DNA from: Hoplostethus atlanticus
Taxonomy: Eukaryota; Chordata; Actinopteri; Trachichthyiformes; Trachichthyidae
Reading direction: 5' to 3'
DNA length: 64,000 nt
Assembly: GCA_034670405.1 (NCBI GenBank)
Contig: JAXDDX010000012.1
Coordinates: 3,467,501 to 3,531,500, forward strand
Part shown: positions 12,421-26,059 of the stretch, piece after piece
Numbering within the stretch: the first letter of the stretch is position 1
Layout of the letters: each line of letters begins with the position of its first letter
Program-made: the position numbers and the translations under genes
The notes under the pieces: model-generated
What the model saw: the letters and a program-made list of their open reading frames with translations, nothing else
What the model was told of the DNA's origin: nothing
Database searches by the model: none

Positions 12421-15144
12421 ATTTAAAGCTTTTCTGAGCTGAAAAACAACATTAACATACCAGGAAGGAAGAACATTTTTAAGCACTCCAATTTATTTAT
12501 GGAAAGTCACAGAAAACTCATGGAAAACTCATTGCATTTTATTTACATCAGGGCCACATTGGGAACCCAGGTAAAGAATTACATTTGTGTTGTGCCAATC
12601 TTATGTGTGCATCACGGTTTGCTGACCAGGTCAGTGGTGGTGGACAAGCTTAGAAACAGATGAACGCGCTCGTGTAATTGGATGGACCGCGTTTTGGTTC
12701 GAGGGAATGAGGCATGAGAGGTTTGATACTGCACTCTTAGAGCTACGTACAAGTTTTTCGTCAGGTAGGTTAAACAACACATCCCGCTTAAATCCACTGG
12801 ATAGATTTAGATCCAATACCAGATCCTAGGTTTTAATGTCTACAGACTTAGAGAGGTAGAGAGAGAGACATAAAGAGAGAGAGAGAAATAGAGGTGGAGA
12901 TGGTGAGAGGTAAAAGGAAGCTTTAACACCAGACGGGTGGTGGAGAGAGGATGGAGAGAGAGGGGGGGGGAGAGATGGAGGTAAGAAATGAAAGACAGTT
13001 GATGTAAGCATGTGCCTTAGGGATGAACATTTTGAAAAAGGACAGCCTGAAAGGCAGAAAGAAAGGCAGTAATGAGGATATTTGTCCCTGTGTATGACTT
13101 GACCATTAACCTGCATCAAGGCCAGTTCAGACCCCCAGTCCTGAACTGCCCCCCCACTGCCATTTGATATAACATTAACACACATATAACACTCCAAACA
13201 CTTATATATATTATGTTATTTTATTTTAGCCTGTCTTGGGATATAGCCAATCATAGAGGCGTTCAGGGTGGCCCACTTTAACTAGCTCTTTAATTAGCTC
13301 TAAGGAGCTGTTCTGTATGTAGTTCGTTAAAAGGTCGCTGTAATAGCATGGTTCGTCATGCTTTACTATCTCAATAAGACAATAATAACAATAACAATAA
13401 TTTCAAACTGGTTTGGGCAAAAATATCAACAATTTAAGCCACACCCACTTTTATCTTCTTAGCTTCTAACCCACCTTACACAATTTCAGCGTTTGGAGTT
13501 GTAGTGTCCCATGATGGTCTAAATGCCATCATCAACCTGTGGTATGGAGGGAGTTTCTACACAGGTCTCATCTCTTCAGGCTGCCTTTGATCAAGAGGCA
13601 AAAAGCTTCATCCAGACAGATAGAGAAATGCAATGATTTTTGCAGTATCTTTTCTGCACTTAATGTTGTACCTCAACAACATACAGTCTCCCCTATATAT
13701 TCCCATATAGACCAATACATGGTCACTATTTGGCCAGTAGCTGTTATCTAGTTCTAACTGGTCTGGGTGAGTCAGACCAGTCTACTGTATTAAAGCCTTC
13801 TTCCTATGCTCCAGTAATAATCATAAAGAAACATTTTCATACAATTAAATGTGATATGCTACTTTCAACTGCCATTTGATATAACATTAACACACATTGA
13901 TAACATTAACACACATTGATATAACACTGATGATGATGAATTCCCCTCCTTTTCCGCTTCCGTTGTGTTACCTTTTCTAAATCTCAAATTAAAGCCAGCA
14001 AGCTACAGCGGTGGTGATTAAAACACAACGATTGGAAAACTTTGAAGAATTTAATCTTTCAATACAGCGGTGTGAAAGTAAATTTTAGCGAAGTGCTAGA
14101 ATTTATCATTTATCATTTGTTAGTTATTATTTTGTGACTGTTGTATTGATACTATGCTGTCCCCTGTGACAGACATGTAACAAGTGTGGTGTGAACATGT
14201 TCCTAAGTTTAGCTTAACCAGCTAGTCAGGCCTTTTAAGGAAGTTAGAAATGTGATCTTGACTAGTCCACTAGTGCATGAAAATAGTCTATAGGATGAAC
14301 CATATGGTCTTAGCATGGAGAACCAATCATGAGAGACTTCTTTGTTTCCAAAGAAAGTATAAAGATTGTAGTTAGCTGATTTTGAGAGAGAGAGCATAGG
14401 GAGATTTTGACTTTCTGTGGGACCTGTGTCTTTCTCTCTCTCCAATATATCTTTATACAATATATTTTTATACTTCAACCTGTCAAGGTTTTGTGTATTA
14501 TTTCAAAGAGTTCTGAGTGCTTCATAGGCAATTTTCCACGACAGCGGGCCTGTGCAACTCATACTGTAGAAATCTTTAAAAAACAAACAAGTGTAGAGTG
14601 AGTTAAGCCCCGCCCTGGACGACTGTGATTGGTTTTTCCTCTATCCCAGAATGATCAAGTTCTCTAACAGATCTTTCTCCTGAAATCAAGAAGAAGAATC
14701 CTGACAGAAGAACAAGATCCACCCTCTGTTGTTGCACCCTGAAGGCATTTTGATCACTGCTGATATACGAGACCAGCCTGATGTACTGTACAAAGAAAAA
14801 TCAGAAGAAGAAGAAGAATATAAAAGTTGATAGAAGAATAAAAAGTACCAAGTACAAAGAAAACTTTAGGAATAGTTCAAAGTAGTTTGAACTTATAGTA
14901 GAATGAAATAGTATGTCAAAATACAACCTGCTTCATGTTTGCCTGCAGTTTCATCTGTACAGTTTTCGGGATTATTCCAAAATATTGTATATAATTCCTA
15001 AAAATATACAAACATGTTTTGTTTCACAGCTAAACCAGAGCGATCTAAAACCAAGCCCGACACACAGGACTGAAGCCTGCTTTTCCCTTGTTCTCTGATT
15101 GTTGTCCTCAAGAGAATCAATGGTAGAAGGCCTCAAAAAACTCT

Positions 15145-15194
<50 letters not shown>

Positions 15195-17700
15195 ACAGAG
15201 AGAGAGAGAATGTGAGTGTGTTTATCCTCTTGAGGCACCTTACCCTCAGGCCAAAGGAATCAATGCCCACAGCAAGATTTTGTGCTTGTGAAATGGAGGC
15301 CTATGTGGATGATAGGTTGTGTGTGTGCCTGTGTTTGAGTGTGTGTGTCCATGCCTTTTCATGTACGTAAGTTCTTCATTTTTACTTTTGTGAAAAACTT
15401 CTAACACTTGTGTCATTAATACCTAGACTGTGAAGAGGGCAAAAACTTCCCCAAAAAAAAAAAAAGAAGAAAAACTGTCTCTTTGGACTGCAAACCTTTA
15501 TTCATGTGTCGTTAGCTCGGTGCTAAGGTGAATGCTAAATACTGAATCAAAGCCTGCAGCATCTAGTGGGGAAAGGAAAGGCCAGGAGAGGACAACTGAT
15601 TGATCGGCTTCATTGATGAATACATAAAGCCGTCCATGCACCATGCTGCACTACATTACATTACATTACATTACAATACAATACATGACACCCCTACTGC
15701 GCAATTCTATGTTGATTAGCCACTTAAAAGACGTCTAGATGGTTTATAGCGTCTAGGCTAAAAGTAGGCTACATATGGTGCATATTTCTGTTGATGCATT
15801 GTTCAAATGTGTAATAATGTATCCTGCTTGGTCTAAACTGAGCCAAAAAGATCCTGGGCGATACGAGAGCTAAAGCATAGACGCGACATTAAAAAGACGT
15901 CTAGTGCTCAGTGGGCCATGTCCCACACAGTTTTGAGAATTTAATCAAAATGAACACAATAAACCTAGCAAGCTTATTTCCGCGGAGGGGTGGGTGTGGG
16001 GGGCAACGTCTTCCAGGAGCCAAAACTGGATGCAGCAGCTACACTTGTCTCTCTTGGCTCTCTGTGTGATATTTGTCATCTTCTCTGGATGCTCCCAAAT
16101 CAGTTTTTGTCTGCAGTGTAATCCGATGAGTCAAGCCGCATCCTTTCTGGTGAGAATCACTTCATGATCGGAAATCGACATTATGGATTCTGGTTTCATC
16201 TACATTCTATTTATTCTGGATGAATCCCAGTCACAACTATTTTACTTGCCAATCTTGACGGTTTTCCAAGGAGACTCCTGATTTCATGCCCCTCTCCCGC
16301 TGTTCAAAATACTCTCATTTACTATATTTGTTAAAAAATGCATGCCCTAGACTATCACTGTTGTTTGTGAACAGTCAAAAATGTAGTCTCCAAATTTGTG
16401 TTTGTCGCAAAAAAAGAAATGTTTAGAAGAAAAGAAATCCGGCCACAAGTTTCAGTCGTCATGGAAGTGGAATTTTTTTACAAGAAATTAAAAGATGTAG
16501 ATGCAGTTTTTGTACTATATTTTCATTGCCATTTCCAGAATGCAGGAAATAAGTTATCTGAATCCTAATATAAATATATAAATAAAGTATGAAAACGACT
16601 GTACACAGGTTTTAACACTATACAATATGCATATTTATCATCAGATCAAAAAGAAAATTCACATGAAATTGAATTGAATTGAAATAAGTGGAATTATGGC
16701 ATAGTTGCACATGCACAGTGAGAACCGTCATTGATCTGGTGAAACCAAACCAATGCATGTTAAACACTGCTTGTTCTGTTCTCCTGTGACTTCTTGTGAA
16801 GATAATATCCTCTCATGAAGAGGCTAGCTGTCCAACGGTTAACCTTAGCTTGTTAAGTCTGTTCTGAGGTTTTAGCCCTGGGGTGCCTGGGGCTATAATC
16901 CACACAATCCACCTGTCTCTGGGCTGCACTCTCTTGATGACATGGAATAAGGTGAAAAGAGAGCAAACAACTGTGGTGTACAGAAAGTGAGGATAGTGGA
17001 AGATGATGAATTAAATGATATAAAAAGAAGTGTAGCGCGCACTTTACAGTCCACGTCTTTCTTTTTCTCAATCATGTTTTGTTGTGGTTTTGTTGTTCCC
17101 GCCAGCTGTTGATAGTGAAGTGAAGTTGTTCCAGGAGCACCCAAACTTTTTGAAACAGATGACCCAGATGTACCTCCCTCCACACACACACACAAGAAAT
17201 GTACCAATTAAGCATCTCGAGTCTTTTTAGGACTTGTCATACACATACCCATAATGTGTCATTCTCTGGATCTCTTTGGAGGATGGGCCCTACCTTTGGC
17301 GGCCATGCGTCAGTGGTATTTTACTGTGCTAGAACATTTTCACTGTTCATTGCACACCTCTGCAGTACAGAAGTTGAGAAGCAGTATTATTCACACATTT
17401 GCTGCCCTCAGGTTCCATTGTCATTACTGGCATTTAGGATTTTTTCCCCCCTTCTCTCAATATCAGTAATTGCAACAGGCAAAAAGACTTCTTGAAAAGG
17501 TAGATCCAGGACACAGTGAAATAGTAGTAGTAGTAACACACCTTTTTTGTGTTTGTGTTGTGTCAAGATGTTTGTTGACTTTCTCTCCTGCCAACAGCCT
17601 GCAACACGGTAACAATTAGCGACTTTGTATTGCTAGTAGGCATAAAGAAAGTGAACTGTACCTCGCTATAGCCAGATGGCCTGTGTGTGTATATATGGTA

Positions 17701-17735
<35 letters not shown>

Positions 17736-17899
17736 TTGCTCTACATCTTAGATAGAGCTGTTGAGTCATTGGAGACCAGACATGGTGATATATAGTGATA
17801 GCTGGACTAGCCGGCTCCTCTGCTACCAGTTAATTAAAACTTTAGCCCTGGGCCTCCACTGCATGTCCATCTAAATCACGCCGTTCTCATCAATCACAT

Positions 17900-17939
<40 letters not shown>

Positions 17940-19253
17940 CAATATGCATACATTCACACACACAATCGGCCATATAAACTTTGCTACACCCTACACACAC
18001 CTACCATGTTATGTACTGTACTTTTACATAATTCATGATCCGGGCCACGGAGAGCCAGTCACCCTCCTGCTGCTGTCTATGGCATTAATTACAGTAGGGA
18101 AATGTAACACAGAGGAGTGATAGGTGCGATATGATATTAATATACATGTCCACATTATAGTTTTCACATACAGCATGTATGTGTCAAGGTTTCAAAGGTT
18201 TCAAAGGTTTATTTGTCACACACACAGTTATAGGGATAGAAAAGTGCCGTGAAATGCGCGGCAGTACTTGATCACCATGCTAAGAGTTGAAAAGGAAAAG
18301 GGGCTAAAGCTAGGAGATATACTAAAAAACTACTACAAGAAATAAGAATACATTTAACAATAAAATAAATATATAGACAATATGGCAATATAAAAAATAA
18401 ACTGTAGAAAGTCAGGTATGTATGTACTGTACAAAAACAATGTGCAAGTTAGGCAAACGTCCAAGAGTCATTTATTAGTTGGATGTGTGCGAGTTTAATG
18501 TCCTAATGGCCTGAAGATAGAAGCTCCTCCTGAGCCTCTCTGTCTTGGCCATGTGACTGTATGTATGTAGCAAGTATTGGTCAGAGAAAATGATTCAATA
18601 TATTCAATATATACCTTCGTTTGCTACAGATTTGTGGGGAAAACAACACTGGATGTGGCCACTATCCTGCTTGTTAAATTGGAACAAATGGCCCAGTAAG
18701 GGTATAGATTAACCGGAGGTGCTGCTTGCAAGCAAAATTGATAGTTGGCTAGCTGAGTATTGCTAAGTGACCAAAGGAAACTCGTAAAGATTAAGCTCAA
18801 CACCAAACAAGTGACACAAAGCTCCTTGCTTTCTGTAATACGATTAAAGTGTCCAATAACTAGGCAAAGATGCAAAAGTGAAAAAGAGGCTTCCTGTGGA
18901 TCTGTCACGGTGACCTACTACAGTAGTGTATTAACTTTCCTGGCTAATATGACCTCTGTTTCCTCTGATTAGAAATGTCAGATATTGATCATCCATATGA
19001 TTTGTGTGTGTAGGTATTAACCAGCCTATACTTCAGACTCCCTCTGAATCATGAATATTGACAGCATCAGGCTCATGTTGAGCTATTACGCTGATCACAC
19101 AGTGAAGCAGTGACTGGTCCTATGTGGTATAAGATTACCAGCATGTCTGTGTGTGTGTGTGTGTGTGTGTAGCCACAGAGCATCGGTAATTGGTCTCATG
19201 GGGGCCTCAAAGGCAGAGACAGTGTAAGGCGAATAACCTCTCCCCTCTTACAT

Positions 19254-19285
<32 letters not shown>

Positions 19286-21715
19286 CACACTACACACACT
19301 AATATATCCCTCCGTTGGAGTGGAATCTGTTCAGAGTAGATCCCACTAAATCATTGGTTAGATTATCCTCTGGGGGATGAATGATTTAGACCGTACTGCT
19401 TTAGCTCCCAAAGCTCTGAGATGTCCTATCCATCCGTGACATCACACTACTGCCCTTGAGTATGTGTCTGCACATGTCTGTGTCTATATGTAACTGTGAG
19501 TGTGTGGGTTTCATTTTGCCTGACTCGCTGTGGGAGACTACGATTTATCTTGCAGACAAGATGCAGAAGGTGGAGTGATTTGATTTTAAAAGAATTATGA
19601 CCTTGGGCAATCACACGTCTTGTCTGCACCCTGGGAAATGGCCGCGCTTCTAGAACAGCATGAACCTTATTCCACTCATCTGAATGGGCGGGTTTTCGAA
19701 AATGGGAGATGGGAAGTGGCGAATTATAACAAGCTATGAAGATGTTTCATCACTCTGTGAAAAAGACTCGTCAAACTGCCCAAACAGAACTGTCAGACAT
19801 TACAACAGTACCTTCCCCCCTAACAACACCTCTTCATTTTGAAAACATGAATTGCCGGTTAGTCTGTTACTGCCTTTTGACTTGCTCTGAGTCTGAGTGT
19901 GAAAAATTCAATCATACTGTGAGCGGCTAGCAGCATTGAAATGAACAACAAAGCAAATCAAGTTTAATTTACCAGACATATTGCCTCTGGCTCATTTTCA
20001 GGGAAATTTAAAGGAAACTCTATAGAATGCAGGGATGAATATAGGGAAATGTGTGAGAATATAACTTGGGAGGAAACTCATGCAGCATCAATCACAGATT
20101 CCTGTCCGAGAGGATTTGGCATTGCAACACTTACGACTCCTTTTTAGAAATATAATAATGTTCTGAAGATTGCCTGCATGCATGGCCCAGACCTCTGCAA
20201 GTGTGAATTGCTGTTGTACATTTGGCAACAACGATAAGTGACTCCCAGCAGGGGAGGCCAAACTGCTCCTGACTGTCAACTGGCAACATTTTATTATAGA
20301 TTACCGTCGTCAGTCAGTGTTTTAGCTTTTGGTGTGTGAGCATGCTTTTAGAGGCTGATGGCACATGGACGTTTAATGTAAAGCAATGCTTGGTTCATGC
20401 TGTTAAAGTTAATGTTTTGACCCTTCCATAGTTTTTAGCTGTAAACATCTTTAAAGGGTAATACAACTATCAGACTCTTTAAGACACAACTGGAAACTCC
20501 TTATGAACACCCATTTAACTGATGAGTTGTTATTGCTGTCGTGCTATAGTATTACAGTTGACTTGTTTGCTGGGGGTCCAGTGTGGTTTGGTATGGAATT
20601 TATCTGAGCAAGCTTTTTCGGCCCAGCAGTTTAGTGATATATCAGCTGTCCTTTTGACTTCAATTTGCTGGTGTACTTAGCAGTCGGTGAACTGTTGAGG
20701 GGTCCTTCAAGTCTGTAGTGTTATTATTTATGTGTACATTTGTATTGTTACGCTAACATTATGGTCATTTTGTCATCTGTGATTACTGTTCAGTCGAGCG
20801 GGCCGTAATTGAGCCGAGAGCGAATGTCTTCCAATTAATATGGCTGCTGGTTTATTTAAAATGATGTTTTGTTTTGTTTCTTTTGCTCTGCGGCACGTAA
20901 CTTTGTTTTAAGTGCAGTAAAAATGGATTATCTAATAAGACTACTCAAATTCTGGGAAACGAGGCACATGAGAGAAGCTTATTCCACAGTTCAAGGTTAA
21001 GATATCAGAAGTTTGTTTTGGCTTGGGGCAGCATTCAAATGGGCAAAGCATCCAAACAAAACCAGGCGAAAGCTTAAAATGAAGTCAAAAAAATTAAAAA
21101 AGGAAACTTTCATCCATAATTTAATAATGTGGTTAAAGATCTTGATTTATAGTTCAATAATATGTCAGAATTAGCCTCTGACTCTATAGGTCAATAATGT
21201 GGTAGAATTAAACCTTTTATTCTATGGCTCAATTATCTGTCAAGAGTGAAAATTATATTCTGAAGTTTAATAGCGAGTGTTGTGGAGCTCTTAATCTATA
21301 TTTCAATAATGTGTCACAACTGCAATGAGCCTGTACATCCTTGTTAGATGAGTGTAAATATTAGACAGGCCCCTGTCTCAGTGTGTGGAGCGCAATCATT
21401 CTGGGGCACACTCGGTGTCAGGCCACCCATCCCTGGTGAATTATGCATGGAGGTGTTCTGTCATTATCTGCGCCGGTGCAAAACGGCGATAGCCCACCTA
21501 TCATAATAGCTATAATAGCCTGGTGATTTAGACACAGCAGATGTTCATGAGCTGAAATACAAGTGCACCTCCCATTGGAAACTCACATATATGTGTATGT
21601 GTACACACACACGATTAACTGCATGAATATTGTGTTCAAACATACTCACACACACACACATGCATTCAGACACACACAAACATGGCCCGGCACAGTTAAA
21701 CTTTATTGGAGAGTA

Positions 21716-21755
<40 letters not shown>

Positions 21756-22056
21756 GTGTGTGTGTGACACCAGACACGATTGGCAGTCTTTGGAAAGTGG
21801 TGCTATCAGAATCCATTAACACTGCGATGATTTACGGCGTCACAGCGGTCTCCGACAATTTGTGAGTGCATCTTTATTGTTTATGTCACCTCTTTTAGTC
21901 TTGCTTTTATTCTGCAGACATAAATAAATGATTCAAGTGTGTGTGTGTTTTTTGTGTATGTGAGAAAAGTGTGCGGTGAGAATGAGGCTGTACGATAATG
22001 GTGTTGGCCCAGTCCAGCCTTATTTATACAGACTAGTCCGCTGTTTGAGATTAGAC

Positions 22057-22113
<57 letters not shown>

Positions 22114-22289
22114 GCTACAGGGCACCAGGTAAAAAGCGCTCTTTTGTTCATATATTATAGAGGAATATTCTTATAAAATCCTGATCTAAACCTCAAATCT
22201 TCATGAAGATATCCTGATTAAAGAACACGCACACATAAATATGATATGCTTTCATTGTTTATTTAACAAAGCTGGTTTATTTAACAAAG
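12421..22289. other. Non-coding stretch, unique sequence plus microsatellites
   Basis: No exon is recognised. Simple repeats include (GT)n 15146-15192 followed by (GA)n, a (TTACA)n block near 15650-15685, (GT)n about 17704-17734, (AC)n about 17899-17937, (GT)n about 21717-21754 and (AC)n about 22062-22111. The stretch 14590-14880 is AAG-rich. The stretch 20280-21540 is long, high-complexity and free of visible repeats. Confidence 0.6.
18180..18570. repeat. Probable interspersed repeat (non-LTR 3'-end type)
   Basis: The segment starts with a triplicated tttcaaagg motif and tttatttgtcacacacac. It ends in aatggcctgaagatagaag and ctcctcctgagcctctctgt. I recall similar strings as a common repeat in fish introns, but I cannot name the family or its strand from sequence alone. 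Confidence 0.4.
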
Positions 22290-23543
22290 CTCAGATATCC
22301 CTGTGTGCAAAACTAAGTGAACTCCTTCAATCAATAACTTGTGGCACTTTCTTTAGCAGTGACGAGCAGTGATGCAGCATGAGTAAATGTCTCCTATAGC
22401 CACTGATCAATCTCTGGCATCTTCCTTGACGGATTTTCTCCCACTCCTACTCAGTCAACTCGGTGAGGTTTGAGGTCTGTCTCACATGAACAGCCGCTTC
22501 AGGTCCTGTCACAGCATCTCCATTGGATTTAGGTCAGGACTTTGACTTGGCCGATCCAAAACACTAAACTTCTTCTTCCTGAGACATTCTTTGGTAGATT
22601 TGCTTGAATGCTTAGGACCATCGTCTTGTTGAACAGCCACTTTCAGCTTTTAGCTCTCAGACTGACGGCCTGGCGTTCTCTTCATGAATTCATGGTTCCC
22701 TTAATGATGTCGAGTGTTAGAAAAACAGCCCCAGACTATGACACTCCCCCCACCATGCTTGACCGTAGGGATAAAGTTATTTTGGTGGTGGACAGTTTTA
22801 GATTGTCACCAAACACAGCATTTTTGATTGCAACATTTCAATTTTGGACTCATCTCTTCAGAGAACTTCCAGAAATCTTCAGGTTTGTTCTGGTAGTCTC
22901 TGGCAAATTGAAGATGGGCAGCTTTGCTCTTTTTAGAGAGGAGAGGCTTCCTCTTGGCTACTCTTGCATGACAGGGATTTCTATTCAGTGTTCATTTTGA
23001 CGGATGCAAAATGACATCAGATGCAGCTGTGGAGGCTTGTAGATCTCTGGATGTTATTCTTGGGTTGTTTTTTTTACTAGTTCTAATGTTTTTGTTGTGG
23101 AACAAATCTTTTTGATATGACTTTCTAACCTTCCCCAGACTGATGCTCACTCACTCCTCTCTTCCTGAGCTCCTCTAAGCTCTCAGCGTAGTGTTTTTCT
23201 TTCACCTGCATGGTAACACCAAACTGACCAGCTGTATTTATCAGAGTACCACACAAACTACCCAGAGATCTTTGGCTTGTTAACTTCATATTCAATTACT
23301 TACCCACCTGATTTTACTTATCTACTTGATTTAACTAATGTAAGAGGAGGGTCACTTATTTTTCCACCTGCACTAATTTCTTTTAAACTATTTCAATTTA
23401 ACCCCATGCACAATTTCCTCTAAAAATGAAATTGATGATGAAATTAGTAGATCCTTTATTTCAGTGAAGAAAAGGCTAATTCTGATTAAATAAGGATTGC
23501 ATGGTAATTGCACAAGGGGTTCAAAAACCTTCAAGCGTGACTG
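22290..23543 (-). pseudogene. Degenerate Tc1-like transposon with broken transposase
   Basis: Read on the minus strand, pieces of a Tc1/mariner DDE transposase appear: [14 protein letters not shown] (about 22722-22768), [16 protein letters not shown] (about 22590-22635) and [11 protein letters not shown] (about 22514-22548). Stops and frameshifts separate them, for example in the NTRHH*GNHEF stretch. The right end at 23543 reads gcgtgactg followed by TA, the expected insertion dinucleotide. A matching left terminus is not visible, so the copy is truncated. The element is inactive. Confidence 0.85.
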
Positions 23544-24439
23544 TATATATGTCTGCGGGTGCGCTTGAAAATGGCTGAATAGGAGAGGAGACAGCTGCAG
23601 ACTGTTGAAATATCTCTATTGGAGATGTCAATACTATGGTGCATTGTATTCTTTGTTTTTTGCAGGAATAGCTGTTTTTGTTGCAGCTGTCAGTAGTCAG
23701 GCATTAGAAGTCATTGCAGTGAACTGTTTGACTAGACAATTCTCTCCAAGCCCTACTGTTGAACTGTCAATCAGCTGTCATATCAACAAAAGTTTGTCCT
23801 CAGCCTTGTTGTGTACACAATGGGCTGCTTTCTGAATAGAGCATCAGGGAGCTTGCACATGGGTATGCAATGCACATGCACAGATATGCACACACACACA
23901 CATGCACACAAGTAGACAAACCATACATACATACATAAACACAAACAAATGTTTCTATTCAGCCTCAACACTTTGACGTACTTTGTGTGGTAGGTTTTGT
24001 CTTTGTGTGTGACCTAGTTTTTTGTTCTTTTCATTCACATTGTTGTTTCACCCACTCACAACACAAAAGCCAATTCCATATCTCTCTCCCTCTCTCTAAC
24101 TTTTGCAGGAAAACACGTGCGCACACACACACGCACACACGCGCACACACACACACACACCATCAACACCAGAGCATAAAAAGCCCACTCCTCTGCTTTG
24201 ATTGACAGATTGTCGTTATGGTGACAATCTGTCACACTGATGATGATGAAGTACAACACTGTTGTTATGACAACCCTCAGTGGCTAGATGTATATGTAGA
24301 AAAAACAGACTGATCTACAAAAATGATTGAGCAGTTTCCAAACCAGCCCCACCCAAATGAGCAAGCAGAATTCTGGATTGAACGTTTATCGGCATCAAAA
24401 TAGGTTTTATTCTGTTTTGTTTTATTTATTTTTTACTTA

Positions 24440-24840
24440 TCATTATTTTTATGTTTATTTATTTAGCCCTTAATGACAAAACACGTCTTTAGAGAGAGGA
24501 GCCTGCCTAGATCTAGCTAGTCAACGATAAAACACAAAACAAGATAAACAAAGAGGCCTCAGAGTAGCATTGTAAGACAGAAACAAGCCTACCAGCCCAT
24601 CTAACCTAACCTGACCCAGCCAACACCACCAGCCTTAGACCATCAAAGCAGACTAACTGGATAACAACAATGAGATAGGGAAAAACAAATAGGGTAGATG
24701 GGATTTGGTGAGCAAGGGGCAGGGGGGCCAGCACCGGTGTCCACTGCCAGGTAACGTCACAGTATGCAACAGGTGTCTGGCGACCCGCTCACACAGGACA
24801 GACATACTCAGCCGCCGACAGCAGATAGACAGTTAGTGTG
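24440..24840. repeat. Possible old interspersed repeat
   Basis: The segment has the layout of fish repeats that begin with tttatttagcccttaatgac and carry phrases such as ccagccttagaccatcaaag. It loosely resembles the repeat at 36325-36600. It is diverged and its limits are uncertain. Confidence 0.3.
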
Positions 24841-25070
24841 ATGATGAGTGTGACGAGTGTGACTGGGTTCCCAACGGCCACTACCTATACTAGTGCTAGA
24901 GATAGAGTGGAAAGACTGTCCATTATGGCTGATCATAACCCTAACCCCTATCATACAATTGCCATCAGGGCCCTAATTCAGTGTCACCTTTTATGTCATT
25001 TCTTACAATAGACCTGCTTTCATGTGATGGGTTTGATTTTTCCCACGTTTTAATTGTGTGTTGTTTCTCA

Positions 25071-25320
25071 CAGTGCCTGCAGAAAGTATTCAAACCCTTT
25101 GACCTTTTCCACATTCTCTTGTGTTACAACCTGTCACTGATCTATACACTATAACCCATAATGTCAAAGGGGATTGGTCTATTTACAGGCTTTTGCAAAC
25201 ACAAAAAACACAAACCTGAAAATGTCTATGTAAGCATTCAACCCCTTTGCAGCTGTTCTCCAAATTGAGTTGCGGTGCATCCAGATTCCTGTGAATCTCT
25301 CGAGATGTGTCTCACAATTT
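25071..25320. mobile_element. Terminal fragment of a Tc1-like transposon
   Basis: The segment begins cagtgcctgcagaaagtatt and continues with tttgaccttttccacattct, a recognisable fish Tc1-like terminal inverted repeat. Only one end is present and no transposase frame follows. This is a solo or truncated terminus. Confidence 0.7.
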
Positions 25321-25849
25321 TAGTGTTCAGGATTAATAATCATAGAATATTGGCAAGTCAAGTTGCTGATACAAGATACAAAAAGTGCAATAGAATAATT
25401 TTGTTTAAAAAAAAAATTGAGACTGAAGGTTGTGATTAATGATTATAAACCTTATACCTGCTGTGTGGAGGGGAATGCACCTAAAGTGATTTATCCAGAT
25501 GTAACTGGGTGGGGGGGGCACCGCTTTATTAGTGCTTTCCTTCGTTTTTCACCTACATTTTTCACCTACAGGGGACATTTAATATTTTTTTCTTTCCAGC
25601 AACATGACCACCTGGTTATGTATATTTAAGGTGCATGGAGTGAGATGCAATCAAAGAGCCTCATTCCACACAAATTAGTAGCTTTATAGCTTGATAAATG
25701 AAGGCTATTAGATAGATCGAGCTGCTTTGCAATGACCAATTTTTTCTGTGTTAGGCTTGAATGGTTTGCATCAGTCAATTTTGCATGGTTATTTCAGCCC
25801 CGATGAGTACCTGATATGGTCAAATTGCGGTTATTGTCAGCTGACACTT

Positions 25850-26059
25850 CACGGTGGCTGGGCAGCAGGGTGGTGAAGTGAGCAGGGAGACCAGAAGACC
25901 TGGGTTCAAGCTGCTGTGCCCGCGAGGCATCCGTCCTTACGGAAGTGTCCTTGAGCTGAATCCCTACCAGCACCACAGATTTTGTTCTGTAGCTGAAACT
26001 TCACCTCGCAGGGGGGCAAGAGAACAAATAATTTCCCTACAGAGATCAATAAAGTATCA
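25850..26059 (+). mobile_element. tRNA-derived SINE
   Basis: A B-box-like gggttcaagct lies at 25902-25912, after a degenerate A-box region (ggtggtgaagtgagcagg). The body contains gtgtccttgagctgaatccc, and the tail is agagatcaataaagtatc. Fish SINEs of this type share the tgtccttgag and atcaataaagta signatures. The A box is decayed, so this is an old copy. Confidence 0.7.

Noticed and set aside
22608..23000. 130-codon + strand open frame
   Set aside because: It is antisense to the degenerate Tc1 transposase, whose conserved motifs read on the minus strand.
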